Shown here piece by piece: positions 18,449 to 26,151 of a DNA stretch of 64,000 nt. A model generated the notes under the pieces. That model made no database searches. It saw nothing but the letters and a program-made list of their open reading frames with translations, and had not been told where the DNA came from. Position 1 is the first letter of the stretch, and each line of letters opens with the position of its first letter. The stretch spans positions 3,104,501 through 3,168,500 of the forward strand of contig NZ_JBEWTB010000002.1 in NCBI RefSeq assembly GCF_040549045.1. The letters are read 5' to 3'. This DNA comes from Endozoicomonas sp. NE40 (lineage in GTDB: Bacteria > Pseudomonadota > Gammaproteobacteria > Pseudomonadales > Endozoicomonadaceae). The position numbers were made by a program, and so were the translations under genes.

Positions 18449-20056
18449 TTAAAACCGCATCACACCATAGCGGGGATCACCAAAAGGTACGTTCAGTGAA
18501 GCACTGATCGACAGCGCCAGGGCGTTTCGGGTATCCACCGGATCGATAATGCCGTCGTCCCAAAGCTCGGACGACGTGTAGTAGGCACTGGTCTGGTTTT
18601 CGTAACTGGCCAGTACCGAGGCCCGAATGGCTTCCAGCTCTTCCGGGTCAGGCTCTATACTTTCCCGCTGCAACTGTTTCAGTTTGATGGTGACCAGGGT
18701 ATTGGCCGCCTGATCAGCCCCCATCACCGAAGTTTCGCTATTTGGCCAGCTGAACAGGGTGCGGGCATCAAACGCCCTGCCGCACATGCCATAATTGCCT
18801 GCGCCAAAGGAACCATTGGTCATTATGGTGAACTTGGGAACATCGGAGCATGCCTGCGCCATAATCATTTTCGCACCGTCCTTGGCAATGCCCCGGCGTT
18901 CGTAATCCTTACCCACCATATAGCCGGTAATATTTTGCAGGAACACCAGTGGCACATGGTTCTGGTTACACAGCTGTATAAAGTGCGCCGCTTTCAGTGA
19001 ACTGTCGTTAAACAGTACACCGTTATTGCCCAGAATCCCGACCTTGTAACCCCAGACGTTGGCATAGCCACACACCAGTGTATTGCCATAATCCGGCTGA
19101 TATTCAGAAAAACGGCTGCCGTCCACTATTCGGGCGATGACTTCACGCATATCAAACTGTTTCTTAATGTCATCAGGAATGATGCCGTACAGTTCGGACG
19201 GGTCGTAATAGGGCTCTTCAGGGGATTCCTGCTGCAAATTGAATTTGGGCTTCTGTTCCCACTGGGCAACGATTTCCCGTCCGATGGCAATCGCTTCTTT
19301 CTCATTGCTGGCGAAATAATCACAGGTGCCGGACACCGAGGTGTGCATACGGGCGCCGCCCAGTTCATCCACTGTCACGTCTTCACCGGTTGCCGCTTTC
19401 ACCAGGGGCGGGCCACCCAGAAAAACAGCGCCGGTACCGTCAACAATCACGGAGTAGTCCGACAGGCTGGGAATATAAGCGCCGCCTGCCGTGCAATGAC
19501 CAAAGACCAGCGCCAGCTGTTTACAACCCAGTCTGGACAGTTGTGTCTGGTTGCGGAAAATCCTTCCCGCCATATATTTATCGGCAAAAAATTCCGACTG
19601 CATGGGCAGGTAGCCACCGGCGCTGTCGCACAGATGAATGACGGGCAACTGATTTTCAATGGCAATATCCAGCGCCCGTACCGTTTTTTTAACGGTTAGC
19701 GGAAACCAGGCACCGCCTTTGACGGAGCTGTCACTGGCATTGATTAAGACTTCCCGTCCACCCACAACCCCGATACCGGTAATGCACCCGGCTGACGGGG
19801 CAATGCCGTCATAAGCCATGTTGGCAGCCAGTGAAGACAGTTCCAGAAACGGAGTACCCGGATCGAGCAGAAGTTCTAACCGCTCTCTGGGCAGCATTTT
19901 GTTCTGGTTTTTCAGCCGCTGGATATCTTTTTCCGGACGGACAAAGCGGGCGGCTTCCTGTTTCTGGTGAAACTCTGCGAGTATTTTTTTATTGTGAGCC
20001 CGGTACTGTCTGAACTCGGATGACTGGGTGTTTATACGGGTTTGCAGTCTTCTCAT
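18449..20056 (-). CDS. liuB: Methylcrotonyl-CoA carboxylase carboxyltransferase (beta) subunit
   Basis: Transfers CO2 from carboxybiotin to 3-methylcrotonyl-CoA giving 3-methylglutaconyl-CoA. 535 aa, the normal length. The fold is two crotonase-like carboxyltransferase domains. Visible signatures: KMLPRERLELLLDPGTPFLELS, GIGVVGGREVLINASDSSVKGGAWFPLTVKK, LCDSAGGYLPMQ, GHCTAGGAYIPSLSD and GILGNNGVLFNDSSLKAAHFIQLC with NITGYMVG. Geranyl-CoA carboxylase is similar in sequence, but the adjacent isovaleryl-CoA dehydrogenase favours methylcrotonyl-CoA. The start overlaps the stop of the biotin carrier gene by 4 bases (ATGA), indicating translational coupling. Confidence 0.92.
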   Translation of the reverse strand: MRRLQTRINTQSSEFRQYRAHNKKILAEFHQKQEAARFVRPEKDIQRLKNQNKMLPRERLELLLDPGTPFLELSSLAANMAYDGIAPSAGCITGIGVVGGREVLINASDSSVKGGAWFPLTVKKTVRALDIAIENQLPVIHLCDSAGGYLPMQSEFFADKYMAGRIFRNQTQLSRLGCKQLALVFGHCTAGGAYIPSLSDYSVIVDGTGAVFLGGPPLVKAATGEDVTVDELGGARMHTSVSGTCDYFASNEKEAIAIGREIVAQWEQKPKFNLQQESPEEPYYDPSELYGIIPDDIKKQFDMREVIARIVDGSRFSEYQPDYGNTLVCGYANVWGYKVGILGNNGVLFNDSSLKAAHFIQLCNQNHVPLVFLQNITGYMVGKDYERRGIAKDGAKMIMAQACSDVPKFTIMTNGSFGAGNYGMCGRAFDARTLFSWPNSETSVMGADQAANTLVTIKLKQLQRESIEPDPEELEAIRASVLASYENQTSAYYTSSELWDDGIIDPVDTRNALALSISASLNVPFGDPRYGVMRF

Positions 20057-20556
20057 GGTGATGCCTCCCCGACGATATCCACCAGAACCGAGCCTTTTTC
20101 AAAGCTGTCACCAGCACCACTGATATGAATGCTTTCAACCGTACCAGATGTTGTGGCGCGAATAGCCATTTGCAGCTTCATACTTTCAATGAGTAAAAGA
20201 CAATCGCCTTCTTTTACATGCTGCCCCACCGCAGTATTCAGCTCAATAACGACTCCGGGCATGGGGGCGATGACCCTGCCGCTGGCAGAGCCCCCCTCTG
20301 AAGCGGCTTCACTGAACTCATCAATGCATTCGAGATACCAGGTTTTACCACCAATATGAATGAAGAGCTGTTGCTCATCCTGAGCGATGTAAACCTGCTG
20401 ACAGTCTTCATCCAGGGTTAACAGCGCGTCATTGGGACTGAACCATTGCAGTCCGGCGGTGACCTGATGGTTGTCTATTTCCAGCAGGGCTGAATGGTGT
20501 TTTCGGACTGGAGTCACTGAATAGACCGAGCCATTAAATAAAAATTTTGGTTGCAT
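20053..20556 (-). CDS. Biotin carboxyl carrier subunit, split off from the MCC alpha subunit
   Basis: A 167-aa protein. The C-terminal part (about 92-163) is a biotinyl domain (GRVIAPMPGVVIELNTAVGQHVKEGDCLLLIESMKLQM) with the biotinylated lysine in ESMKLQM at K127. The first 80 residues (FLFNGSVYSVTPVRKHHSALLEID...) look like the second half of the BT linker domain that in normal methylcrotonyl-CoA carboxylase alpha subunits joins biotin carboxylase to the carrier. Here it begins at ATG 20556, which overlaps the biotin carboxylase stop by one base (TGATG). Together the two ORFs cover one usual alpha subunit, 669 residues. Confidence 0.88.
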   Translation of the reverse strand: MQPKFLFNGSVYSVTPVRKHHSALLEIDNHQVTAGLQWFSPNDALLTLDEDCQQVYIAQDEQQLFIHIGGKTWYLECIDEFSEAASEGGSASGRVIAPMPGVVIELNTAVGQHVKEGDCLLLIESMKLQMAIRATTSGTVESIHISGAGDSFEKGSVLVDIVGEASP

Positions 20557-22064
20557 CAGTTTCTCCAGCGTCCAATGGCTGCATGCAGGTCAGGCGTTGA
20601 TTCTGCTAACAGCCGGTTGCTACGTTCGCCCAGAAGGGCAGTGGCAAGAATGGCATGAAGTTCCTGTAAGTTTTCCGGCTGAGTAGCGGAAAGATCACTG
20701 GCATATTGTTTGATAAAACCTGTGTCAAAATGGCCATCTGAAAACTGTTGATGACGCAATATAGCGTCCAGATAATCAATATTATGTTTCACTCCAAGGA
20801 TCACCAACTCTTCCAAGGCGCGTCGCATCTTTTCAATGGCTTCCTGACGAGTAGGGGCATGGACAATCAGCTTTGCCAGCATAGGGTCAAAGGCGCTGGT
20901 AATCGCCTGGTTGAGATACAGGCCACTGTCGAACCGAACGCCCTGTCCGCAGGGTTCTTTCAGAAACAGCACCTTGCCGGTGGCGGGCATAAAATCGTTA
21001 AAGGCATCTTCGGCACAGATTCGGCATTCGATGGCATGGCCTGAGGAGGCAAGTGCTTCCTGTTTCAGTGACAGAGACTGGCCTGCTGCGATATGAATCT
21101 GTTCCGCCACCAGATCCACGTTAAACGTCATTTCTGTGACCGGGTGTTCAACCTGAATGCGGGTATTCATCTCGAGAAAGAAATAATCGCCTTCTGACGT
21201 ATACAGAAATTCAACCGTACCCGCACTGTTGTAACCTGCGCTTTGGGCAATACCTTTTGCGGTGTCGCAGATTTCCTGACGTTTATCAGTGGTCAGCGCC
21301 GGGGAGGGAGCTTCTTCAATGACTTTCTGGAAACGTCGCTGAATAGAGCACTCTCTTTCGCCCAGATGAACAACATTTTGACCGTCGCCCAGAACCTGCA
21401 CTTCGATATGCCGGGCGCTGGTAAAATATTTCTCAACGTAAACCCGCTTGTCGCCAAAGTATTTTTCCGCTTCTGAAGCCGCGATGCGCAGTGCGTCTTC
21501 CAGCTCATTCTGACTGTGAACAATGCTCATGCCCTTGCCGCCACCACCGGCAGAAGCCTTGACCACTACTGGAAAGCCCATGGTAACAATATTCCTGATG
21601 AAGTCGGGATGGTCCGGTTCAAGGTTCACGGAAGGAGGGACGGGAAAACCGTGTCTGGCAACAAAATCCCTTGAAGTGATTTTGTCACCCATCAGCTCAA
21701 TAATGTTGGCTTCAGGGCCAATAAAGGTAATGCCTGCCTGCTCCAGTGTTCGGGCAAACTCTGCGTTTTCAGATAAGAAACCGTAACAGGGGTGTACGGC
21801 CTCTACATCCAGTTGCTGGCAGATTTCAATAATCTGTTGTCCGTCAAGGTGTGCAGCTGAGGGAGAGTCGCCAACGATTTCTATTGCTTCGTCAGCTTGT
21901 TGTACGACAGGGGAGTGCTGGTCACTGTGGTGATAAATGGCGACCGAGGCAATATTGAGCTGCTGCAGAGCCCTGAGCACTCTCAGGGCGATCTCCCCAC
22001 GGTTGGCGATCAGCACTTTTTTAAAAGGCTGTTGGCCTGACTGAACAGGCGGGACGTTGTTCAT
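20556..22064 (-). CDS. Biotin carboxylase subunit of methylcrotonyl-CoA carboxylase
   Basis: ATP-grasp biotin carboxylase, 502 aa. Motifs: N-terminal KKVLIANRGEIALRVLRA, the glycine-rich ATP loop VVKASAGGGGKGMSIVHS, the catalytic FLEMNTRIQVEHPVTEM block and the C-terminal ATPASE-associated GHAIECRICAEDAFNDFMPATGKV. It carries a short tail after the usual C-terminal domain (to WRN) and then stops with TGA. The following carrier gene overlaps by one base. First gene of the minus-strand leucine-catabolic set; 243 bases separate it from the divergent MaoC gene, which would contain both promoters. Confidence 0.92.
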   Translation of the reverse strand: MNNVPPVQSGQQPFKKVLIANRGEIALRVLRALQQLNIASVAIYHHSDQHSPVVQQADEAIEIVGDSPSAAHLDGQQIIEICQQLDVEAVHPCYGFLSENAEFARTLEQAGITFIGPEANIIELMGDKITSRDFVARHGFPVPPSVNLEPDHPDFIRNIVTMGFPVVVKASAGGGGKGMSIVHSQNELEDALRIAASEAEKYFGDKRVYVEKYFTSARHIEVQVLGDGQNVVHLGERECSIQRRFQKVIEEAPSPALTTDKRQEICDTAKGIAQSAGYNSAGTVEFLYTSEGDYFFLEMNTRIQVEHPVTEMTFNVDLVAEQIHIAAGQSLSLKQEALASSGHAIECRICAEDAFNDFMPATGKVLFLKEPCGQGVRFDSGLYLNQAITSAFDPMLAKLIVHAPTRQEAIEKMRRALEELVILGVKHNIDYLDAILRHQQFSDGHFDTGFIKQYASDLSATQPENLQELHAILATALLGERSNRLLAESTPDLHAAIGRWRN

Positions 22065-22307
22065 CGCTAAACCCGTTGCTTGTTTTTTTTCTTGTCAGTT
22101 ATTTAATTTAAAGGCTCTGACTGCATATTGGAATGCCCGGAACCTGCATTGGCTGGGTGAATAACACAGGAGTATAGTAGCAGATGTGTCCAGAACGCTC
22201 TGCGCACTTATGCGCTAAAGTACTCCCAGCTTGTGTTCCCTTCAGTGATACCTTGCGGGTAATCTTATGTAAGGGGTTACGTTGACAATGATAAGAAGGA
22301 AACGGTT

Positions 22308-22787
22308 ATGCCAGGGCTTTATTACGAGCAGTGTGACATAGGGCGGGTTATTAAACATCGCTTGTCCCGTACGGTGACCGAGTCGGACAATGTACTGTTC
22401 TGTGCCATTACCCACAACCCTCAGCCTCTGCATCTGGATGCCGAATACGCCAGCAAAACAGAGTTTGGACAGCGGGTGTTTAACAGTATGTACACCGTGT
22501 CTTTTGCCTGTGGTGTCTCGGTAGAAGATACGACGCTGGGAACGCTGGTCGTTAATCTTGGCTTTGGTGAAATGAAGTTCCCCAAACCGGTGTTTATCAA
22601 CGATACCCTGAGTGTTGAAACTGAAATCATGGAAAAACGTCCCAGCAAGTCCCGCCCCAATGCCGGTATTGTGACGTTCGAACACCGGGTCTATAACCAG
22701 CACAGTGAAGTCGTGTGTACGATGCTTCGTACTGCGCTGTTGCAGCGACTGCCTTCCGGTCTGGATGAAAAGGATTCAGGAGAATAA
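22308..22787 (+). CDS. MaoC-family (hot-dog fold) acyl-CoA hydratase
   Basis: A 159-aa single-hot-dog R-hydratase-like protein. The hydratase signature lies around DNVLFCAITHNPQPLHLDAEYASKTEFGQRVFNSMYTVSFACGVS: Asn/His and Asp supply the catalytic pair in MaoC-type enzymes. ATG 22308 follows GAAGGA. The next gene, a CitE-type CoA lyase, starts 2 bases after the stop, a pairing that recurs in routes through mesaconyl-, itaconyl- or citramalyl-CoA. Here it diverges from the isovaleryl-CoA dehydrogenase/methylcrotonyl-CoA carboxylase genes, so it may hydrate a branched enoyl-CoA of leucine catabolism. Substrate not proven. Confidence 0.85.
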   Translation: MPGLYYEQCDIGRVIKHRLSRTVTESDNVLFCAITHNPQPLHLDAEYASKTEFGQRVFNSMYTVSFACGVSVEDTTLGTLVVNLGFGEMKFPKPVFINDTLSVETEIMEKRPSKSRPNAGIVTFEHRVYNQHSEVVCTMLRTALLQRLPSGLDEKDSGE

Positions 22788-22788
22788 C

Positions 22789-23667
22789 ATGCTGGCTAAA
22801 TCCTACCTGTTTACGCCTGGTGATAACGACAAGAAAATGTTGAAGGCAAAAAATTCCGGTGCCGATGCCGTTATTCTCTGCCTTGAGGATGCCGTCGCAG
22901 AGAGCAATAAGAAAACTGCAAGAGAAAAAGTGCGACAGTTTCTGCAGGCTCATCAGCAGAGGTGCGGAGTGCAACTCTGGGTCAGGGTTAACAGTCTGTC
23001 TTCACCCCATACACTGAACGATCTGGTTGCTGTAATGCCCGGCAGGCCGTTTGGTGTTTTTCTGCCGAAACCTTCTGATGCGGATGATTTTAAAACGGTT
23101 GACCATTATCTGACAGCGCTGGAAGTTCAAAATAATCTGGCGGTTGGCTCGACTCAGATTATGAGTGTGGCTGAATCATCGGTTGGCACCATTAACCAGA
23201 ACACTTTTACCAGTGCCAGTTCAAGGCTGTCAGGGTTTACCTGGGGAGCTGAGGATCTGCCTGCCGATATTGGCGCGACCACCAACCGTGATCAGGATGA
23301 CGTACACTTTCTGATTCACCGGATGAACCGGGCAAACTGTCTGCTGGTGGCTTCGGCGGGCAATATGCAGGCCATCGATGGCATTTGCTCTGACTACAAA
23401 AGCCAGAAAAAACTGCGGGCAGAGTGCGAGCGTGCGCGTATGGAAGGGTTTACTGGCAAGCTGGCGATTCATCCTGATCAGGTCGAAATTATCAACCAAT
23501 GCTTCACGCCATCGACCGATGAAGTGACTTATGCACGGCGGGTGGTTGATGCTTTTGCCAATGCTAATGGCGCAGGTACGGTGGGCTTGGATGGACGAAT
23601 GCTGGACCTGCCTCATCTGAAGCAGGCGCAGCGTGTACTCAGGCAGTCCGGGTCTGCGACTACTTAA
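22789..23667 (+). CDS. HpcH/CitE-family CoA-ester lyase
   Basis: TIM-barrel CoA-ester lyase related to the citrate lyase beta subunit, citramalyl-CoA lyase and malyl-CoA lyase, about 292 aa. Visible: SYLFTPGDNDKKMLKAKNSGADAVILCLEDAVA, where the acidic LEDAV is a metal-binding part of the active site, LWVRVNSLSSP, and GFTWGAEDLPADIGA with KLAIHPDQVEIIN near the C-terminus. The frame extends upstream to 22705, but an ATG with AGGAGAAT upstream at 22789 gives a family-like N-terminus. It is coupled to the MaoC gene. Its last 8 bases overlap the convergent isochorismatase-family gene. Confidence 0.88.
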   Translation: MLAKSYLFTPGDNDKKMLKAKNSGADAVILCLEDAVAESNKKTAREKVRQFLQAHQQRCGVQLWVRVNSLSSPHTLNDLVAVMPGRPFGVFLPKPSDADDFKTVDHYLTALEVQNNLAVGSTQIMSVAESSVGTINQNTFTSASSRLSGFTWGAEDLPADIGATTNRDQDDVHFLIHRMNRANCLLVASAGNMQAIDGICSDYKSQKKLRAECERARMEGFTGKLAIHPDQVEIINQCFTPSTDEVTYARRVVDAFANANGAGTVGLDGRMLDLPHLKQAQRVLRQSGSATT

Positions 23668-24214
23668 TCAGTTTGGCAATCGTTCGAAACTGCGGGGCAT
23701 CCGCCGTTTTCATCAGCTCAAACAGTGCCATTTCAGTACTGGTGATACCGATACCCGCTTTGCCCAGTTTATCCAGGGCTATCATTTTGTTCTGCTTGGT
23801 ACGGGATGATACGGCATCTGCCACGACTTCCACCTCAAAACCGGCCTGATGTAAGTCCATTGCCGTCTGATAAACGCAGATATGGGCTTCAATGCCAACC
23901 ACCAGAACCTGTTTGCGCTCCGTCTGTTCCAGAGCCTTTATAAATTTTGGCTCACCACAGCCACTGAAAGCACTTTTACTGATGGGAGTGCTGATGGAGG
24001 GTTGTCCGGATAGCTGTTCAGACACTTCGGTAATGGTTGGACCCAGCTTATGAGGAATCTGTTCCAGCCAGAGTACAGGCAGATCCAGCTCTTTTGCTCC
24101 TGCTGTGATGGCTGCAAGGTTTTTATACAGAGTGTCTTTTTTGTGCATCAGGGTTGCCAGTTTGCCCTGTACATCCACAATTACCAGAACCGTATTATCA
24201 AGACTGAGCATCAA
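23660..24214 (-). CDS. Isochorismatase-family cysteine hydrolase
   Basis: A 184-aa YcaC/isochorismatase-fold hydrolase. The catalytic triad can be read: Asp in LVIVDVQGK (D14), Lys in STPISKSAF (K80) and the nucleophile Cys in GIEAHICVYQTAMDL (C113); a cis-peptide-type VVGIEAHIC turn is also conserved. Family members hydrolyse small amides or enol-pyruvate ethers; this subgroup is mostly uncharacterised. It overlaps the 3' end of the CitE-type gene tail to tail by 8 bases. Confidence 0.88.
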   Translation of the reverse strand: MMLSLDNTVLVIVDVQGKLATLMHKKDTLYKNLAAITAGAKELDLPVLWLEQIPHKLGPTITEVSEQLSGQPSISTPISKSAFSGCGEPKFIKALEQTERKQVLVVGIEAHICVYQTAMDLHQAGFEVEVVADAVSSRTKQNKMIALDKLGKAGIGITSTEMALFELMKTADAPQFRTIAKLIK

Positions 24215-24301
24215 TTAACTCCTGACAGTGGTAACAGACCACTATCATACCATTTTGGTACTCATATCCAACGCAGGCAGTGCAATACATGAGGGTAGTG
24301 T

Positions 24302-24952
24302 ATGCAGGAAATGATCAACTCAAAGCACCTGTTAATATATTCACGAAATTTTTTTAAAGGGTCTTTAAAGGCAGGTAACAAAACCTTTTCCACCTCTTAT
24401 GGAGATGCCTGTCAGGAAAGAAAAAAAAAGCGCAACGAAAATGCGATCAGAGCCAATACAAGGATATTGTTTCTTAGAGAGCACAGTAACGAGAAAATAC
24501 TGGAAATGCTTTATCGTCTTATCCGGGAGGACAGAGTGGGCAATTGCCAGGAATATGCTTTTATCGCCATAGATTACGGTGTTCGGATATCTATGCCTGA
24601 TGTATGGTTGGTAGTCCATGATAGTCATGTGTTTGTCCTGTTGGCTGATACAGAAATTTTCTACCAGCAACCTATGCCATTGAGTGACTTTTCCAAGTAT
24701 AAAAATGACCGCTATTGGATTTGTGATCCCTGGTTCAACATACATTGTAAAATGTGTGAATACGAACCTATGGTTAGTTTAAAAGCTGCAAAGTGGGAAC
24801 AGGAAGGAAAAAGAATAGGAACCTATGAGTCGACTAGCATAGCTGCAAAAGAGTGGTCTTTAAAACTGTCTTCTGGCGAAATACAGTTCTTCAAAATGAC
24901 CACTCACAACGGAACAAGGACACGCATCGGGGGGGTACTTTATTCGAGATGA
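24302..24952 (+). CDS. Predicted cysteine protease/transglutaminase-like protein (C82-H109-D142)
   Basis: 216 aa, no recognised family and no signal peptide or membrane segment. The middle contains an ordered set typical of papain/transglutaminase-like enzymes: VGNCQEYAFIAIDYGV with Cys82 at a helix start, DSHVFVLLAD with His109 on a strand, and ICDPWFNIH with Asp142 followed by Pro-Trp. The same C-x-E, H-[VS]-F and D-P-W pattern occurs in several bacterial type III and type IV effectors that deamidate or cleave host proteins. The N-terminal 50 residues are basic and Ser-rich, as in secreted effectors. Base composition is more AT-rich than the neighbours, suggesting transfer. Function is inferred from the pattern only. 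Confidence 0.6.
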   Translation: MQEMINSKHLLIYSRNFFKGSLKAGNKTFSTSYGDACQERKKKRNENAIRANTRILFLREHSNEKILEMLYRLIREDRVGNCQEYAFIAIDYGVRISMPDVWLVVHDSHVFVLLADTEIFYQQPMPLSDFSKYKNDRYWICDPWFNIHCKMCEYEPMVSLKAAKWEQEGKRIGTYESTSIAAKEWSLKLSSGEIQFFKMTTHNGTRTRIGGVLYSR

Positions 24953-25055
24953 CAACTTCCTTTCGCCGTGAAAGCGAGAAGTGTCAGCTATACTGTCAGG
25001 CCGCAACTCCCAAACAGCCCTCTTAAACAACACTCTTGACAACAAAAGGCACTGT

Positions 25056-25394
25056 ATGTCTCTTGAAGCCCGGGTCGAACAGCTCGAATCTGAACTGTTT
25101 CAGGTTCGTAAGATCCTGCATCACAAGGATGAAAACCAGCACGAAGTCTGGAACGATATACAGGACAAAATCAGGGAAAAGCTCGACAAAACCTATCTTC
25201 TGGTCGAAGAACTGTCCGTCAGCAATGCTGAGATCAAAGCGAAGCTGGAAAAGCAGCGATCATACCTGGTCGCACTGGAAACCCGAATACTGATGCTCGA
25301 AAATGATGTATCCACTATAAAGACAGAGATGTCCACCATGAAGACTGATATATCCGACCTTAAAGGCATGGTTCAACAACTGCTGGATCGTTAG
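25056..25394 (+). CDS. Coiled-coil protein of unknown function (112 aa)
   Basis: I do not recognise the family. From the likely start (ATG 25056, MSLEARVEQLESELFQVRKIL) the whole protein is heptad-rich: leucine/valine repeats run through residues 1-45 and again 60-112 (ETRILMLENDVSTIKTEMSTMKTDISDLKGMVQQLLD). It ends in a near-perfect repeated heptad pattern of T-x-M/K. It is probably an oligomeric scaffold or SlyX-like small coiled coil. The open frame extends to 24981, but the upstream part is not coiled coil and lacks a better start. Confidence 0.65.
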   Translation: MSLEARVEQLESELFQVRKILHHKDENQHEVWNDIQDKIREKLDKTYLLVEELSVSNAEIKAKLEKQRSYLVALETRILMLENDVSTIKTEMSTMKTDISDLKGMVQQLLDR

Positions 25395-25411
25395 TAGCGA
25401 ATCTCTGTCAT

Positions 25412-25451
25412 GCGCTCTTATTCCCTTCAGGGAACATTCTTCAGGAAATAA
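25412..25451. terminator. Possible bidirectional hairpin between convergent genes
   Basis: CTCTTATT near 25416 can pair with AATAAGAG near 25446, with an inner imperfect stem (CCCTTCAGGG... ). It lies in the 87-base gap between two gene ends. Confidence 0.4.
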
Positions 25452-25481
25452 GAGAGCCTTCAAAAGCAGGTGGCTATTCGC

Positions 25482-25754
25482 TCAGGCATCATCAGCCAGC
25501 TGTTTATATTTACTGTTAAATTCGGTGTTTAACTGGAAAATCAGTTTTTCAGCGGCACAGCAGAAATCGAAATGGGCGTGGATAATCGTGTCTTTTTCAA
25601 AAATTTCGGTTTCGTACTCAATCAGGCAGGGATCGGTTTCGATCTTATGGATAAGAGCAGTAAGCTGGTACAGTCGTTCCCTCGCCTCCGGCAGGTCACC
25701 GGCGTGGATGTCCATATCAAGGTGTGTATCTTTTGGATCAGTAAGGCTGGTCAT
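25482..25754 (-). CDS. YfcZ/YiiS (DUF406)-family protein
   Basis: About 90 aa. The C-terminal segment HAHFDFCCAAEKLIFQLNTEF and the central ARERLYQLTALIHKIETDPCLI match the small YfcZ/YiiS family of gammaproteobacteria, whose members end with a [FC]-x-C-E-AE-x-LIFQL signature. Function unknown. The frame runs to 25799, but ATG 25754 has a strong Shine-Dalgarno (GGAGGG, about 7 bases upstream on the minus strand) and the right length for the family, so I chose it. Confidence 0.75.
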   Translation of the reverse strand: MTSLTDPKDTHLDMDIHAGDLPEARERLYQLTALIHKIETDPCLIEYETEIFEKDTIIHAHFDFCCAAEKLIFQLNTEFNSKYKQLADDA

Positions 25755-26151
25755 ATAGCCCCCTCCTGTATTTATTATGAAACAGCATGTTTTCGCCACG
25801 GCTGTTTGTAATGAGTAACGTTTGATCAGGGTTACTGCGCAGTTCCTTCTTCTGGTTACAATCCCTGTAACTTCGGGTGGATGATGATTCGACTATAACG
25901 CCAGTGAACTGTTGTTTTATGGATATGTGTCAAGTTTTGACAGAAAAGGACATATCTTTACGGCGACTTCTGGTTGAAAGTTGTTCTAGATGAGGCGATC
26001 TCACTGCGCAGTGAACGGATTTGTTATTAATTAACCTTTCGTCTAGAATCCGTGCGCAAAACAATAACCGTAAGATTCTCTGTTCCTTTCTTGCACGACA
26101 CTTCTTCCCGCCGATAGCAGAGAATGACTTGATTTTTCTGGTGAATATACA
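25755..26151. promoter_or_regulatory. Divergent promoter region with two copies of a 10-bp palindrome
   Basis: Between the divergent yfcZ-like and SulP genes. ACTGCGCAGT occurs at 25834-25843 and again at 26003-26012, the second inside a perfect 14-bp palindrome TCACTGCGCAGTGA (26001-26014). TCTAGA also occurs twice (about 25985 and 26042). The paired palindromes look like regulator sites; the regulator is unknown. Confidence 0.45.
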
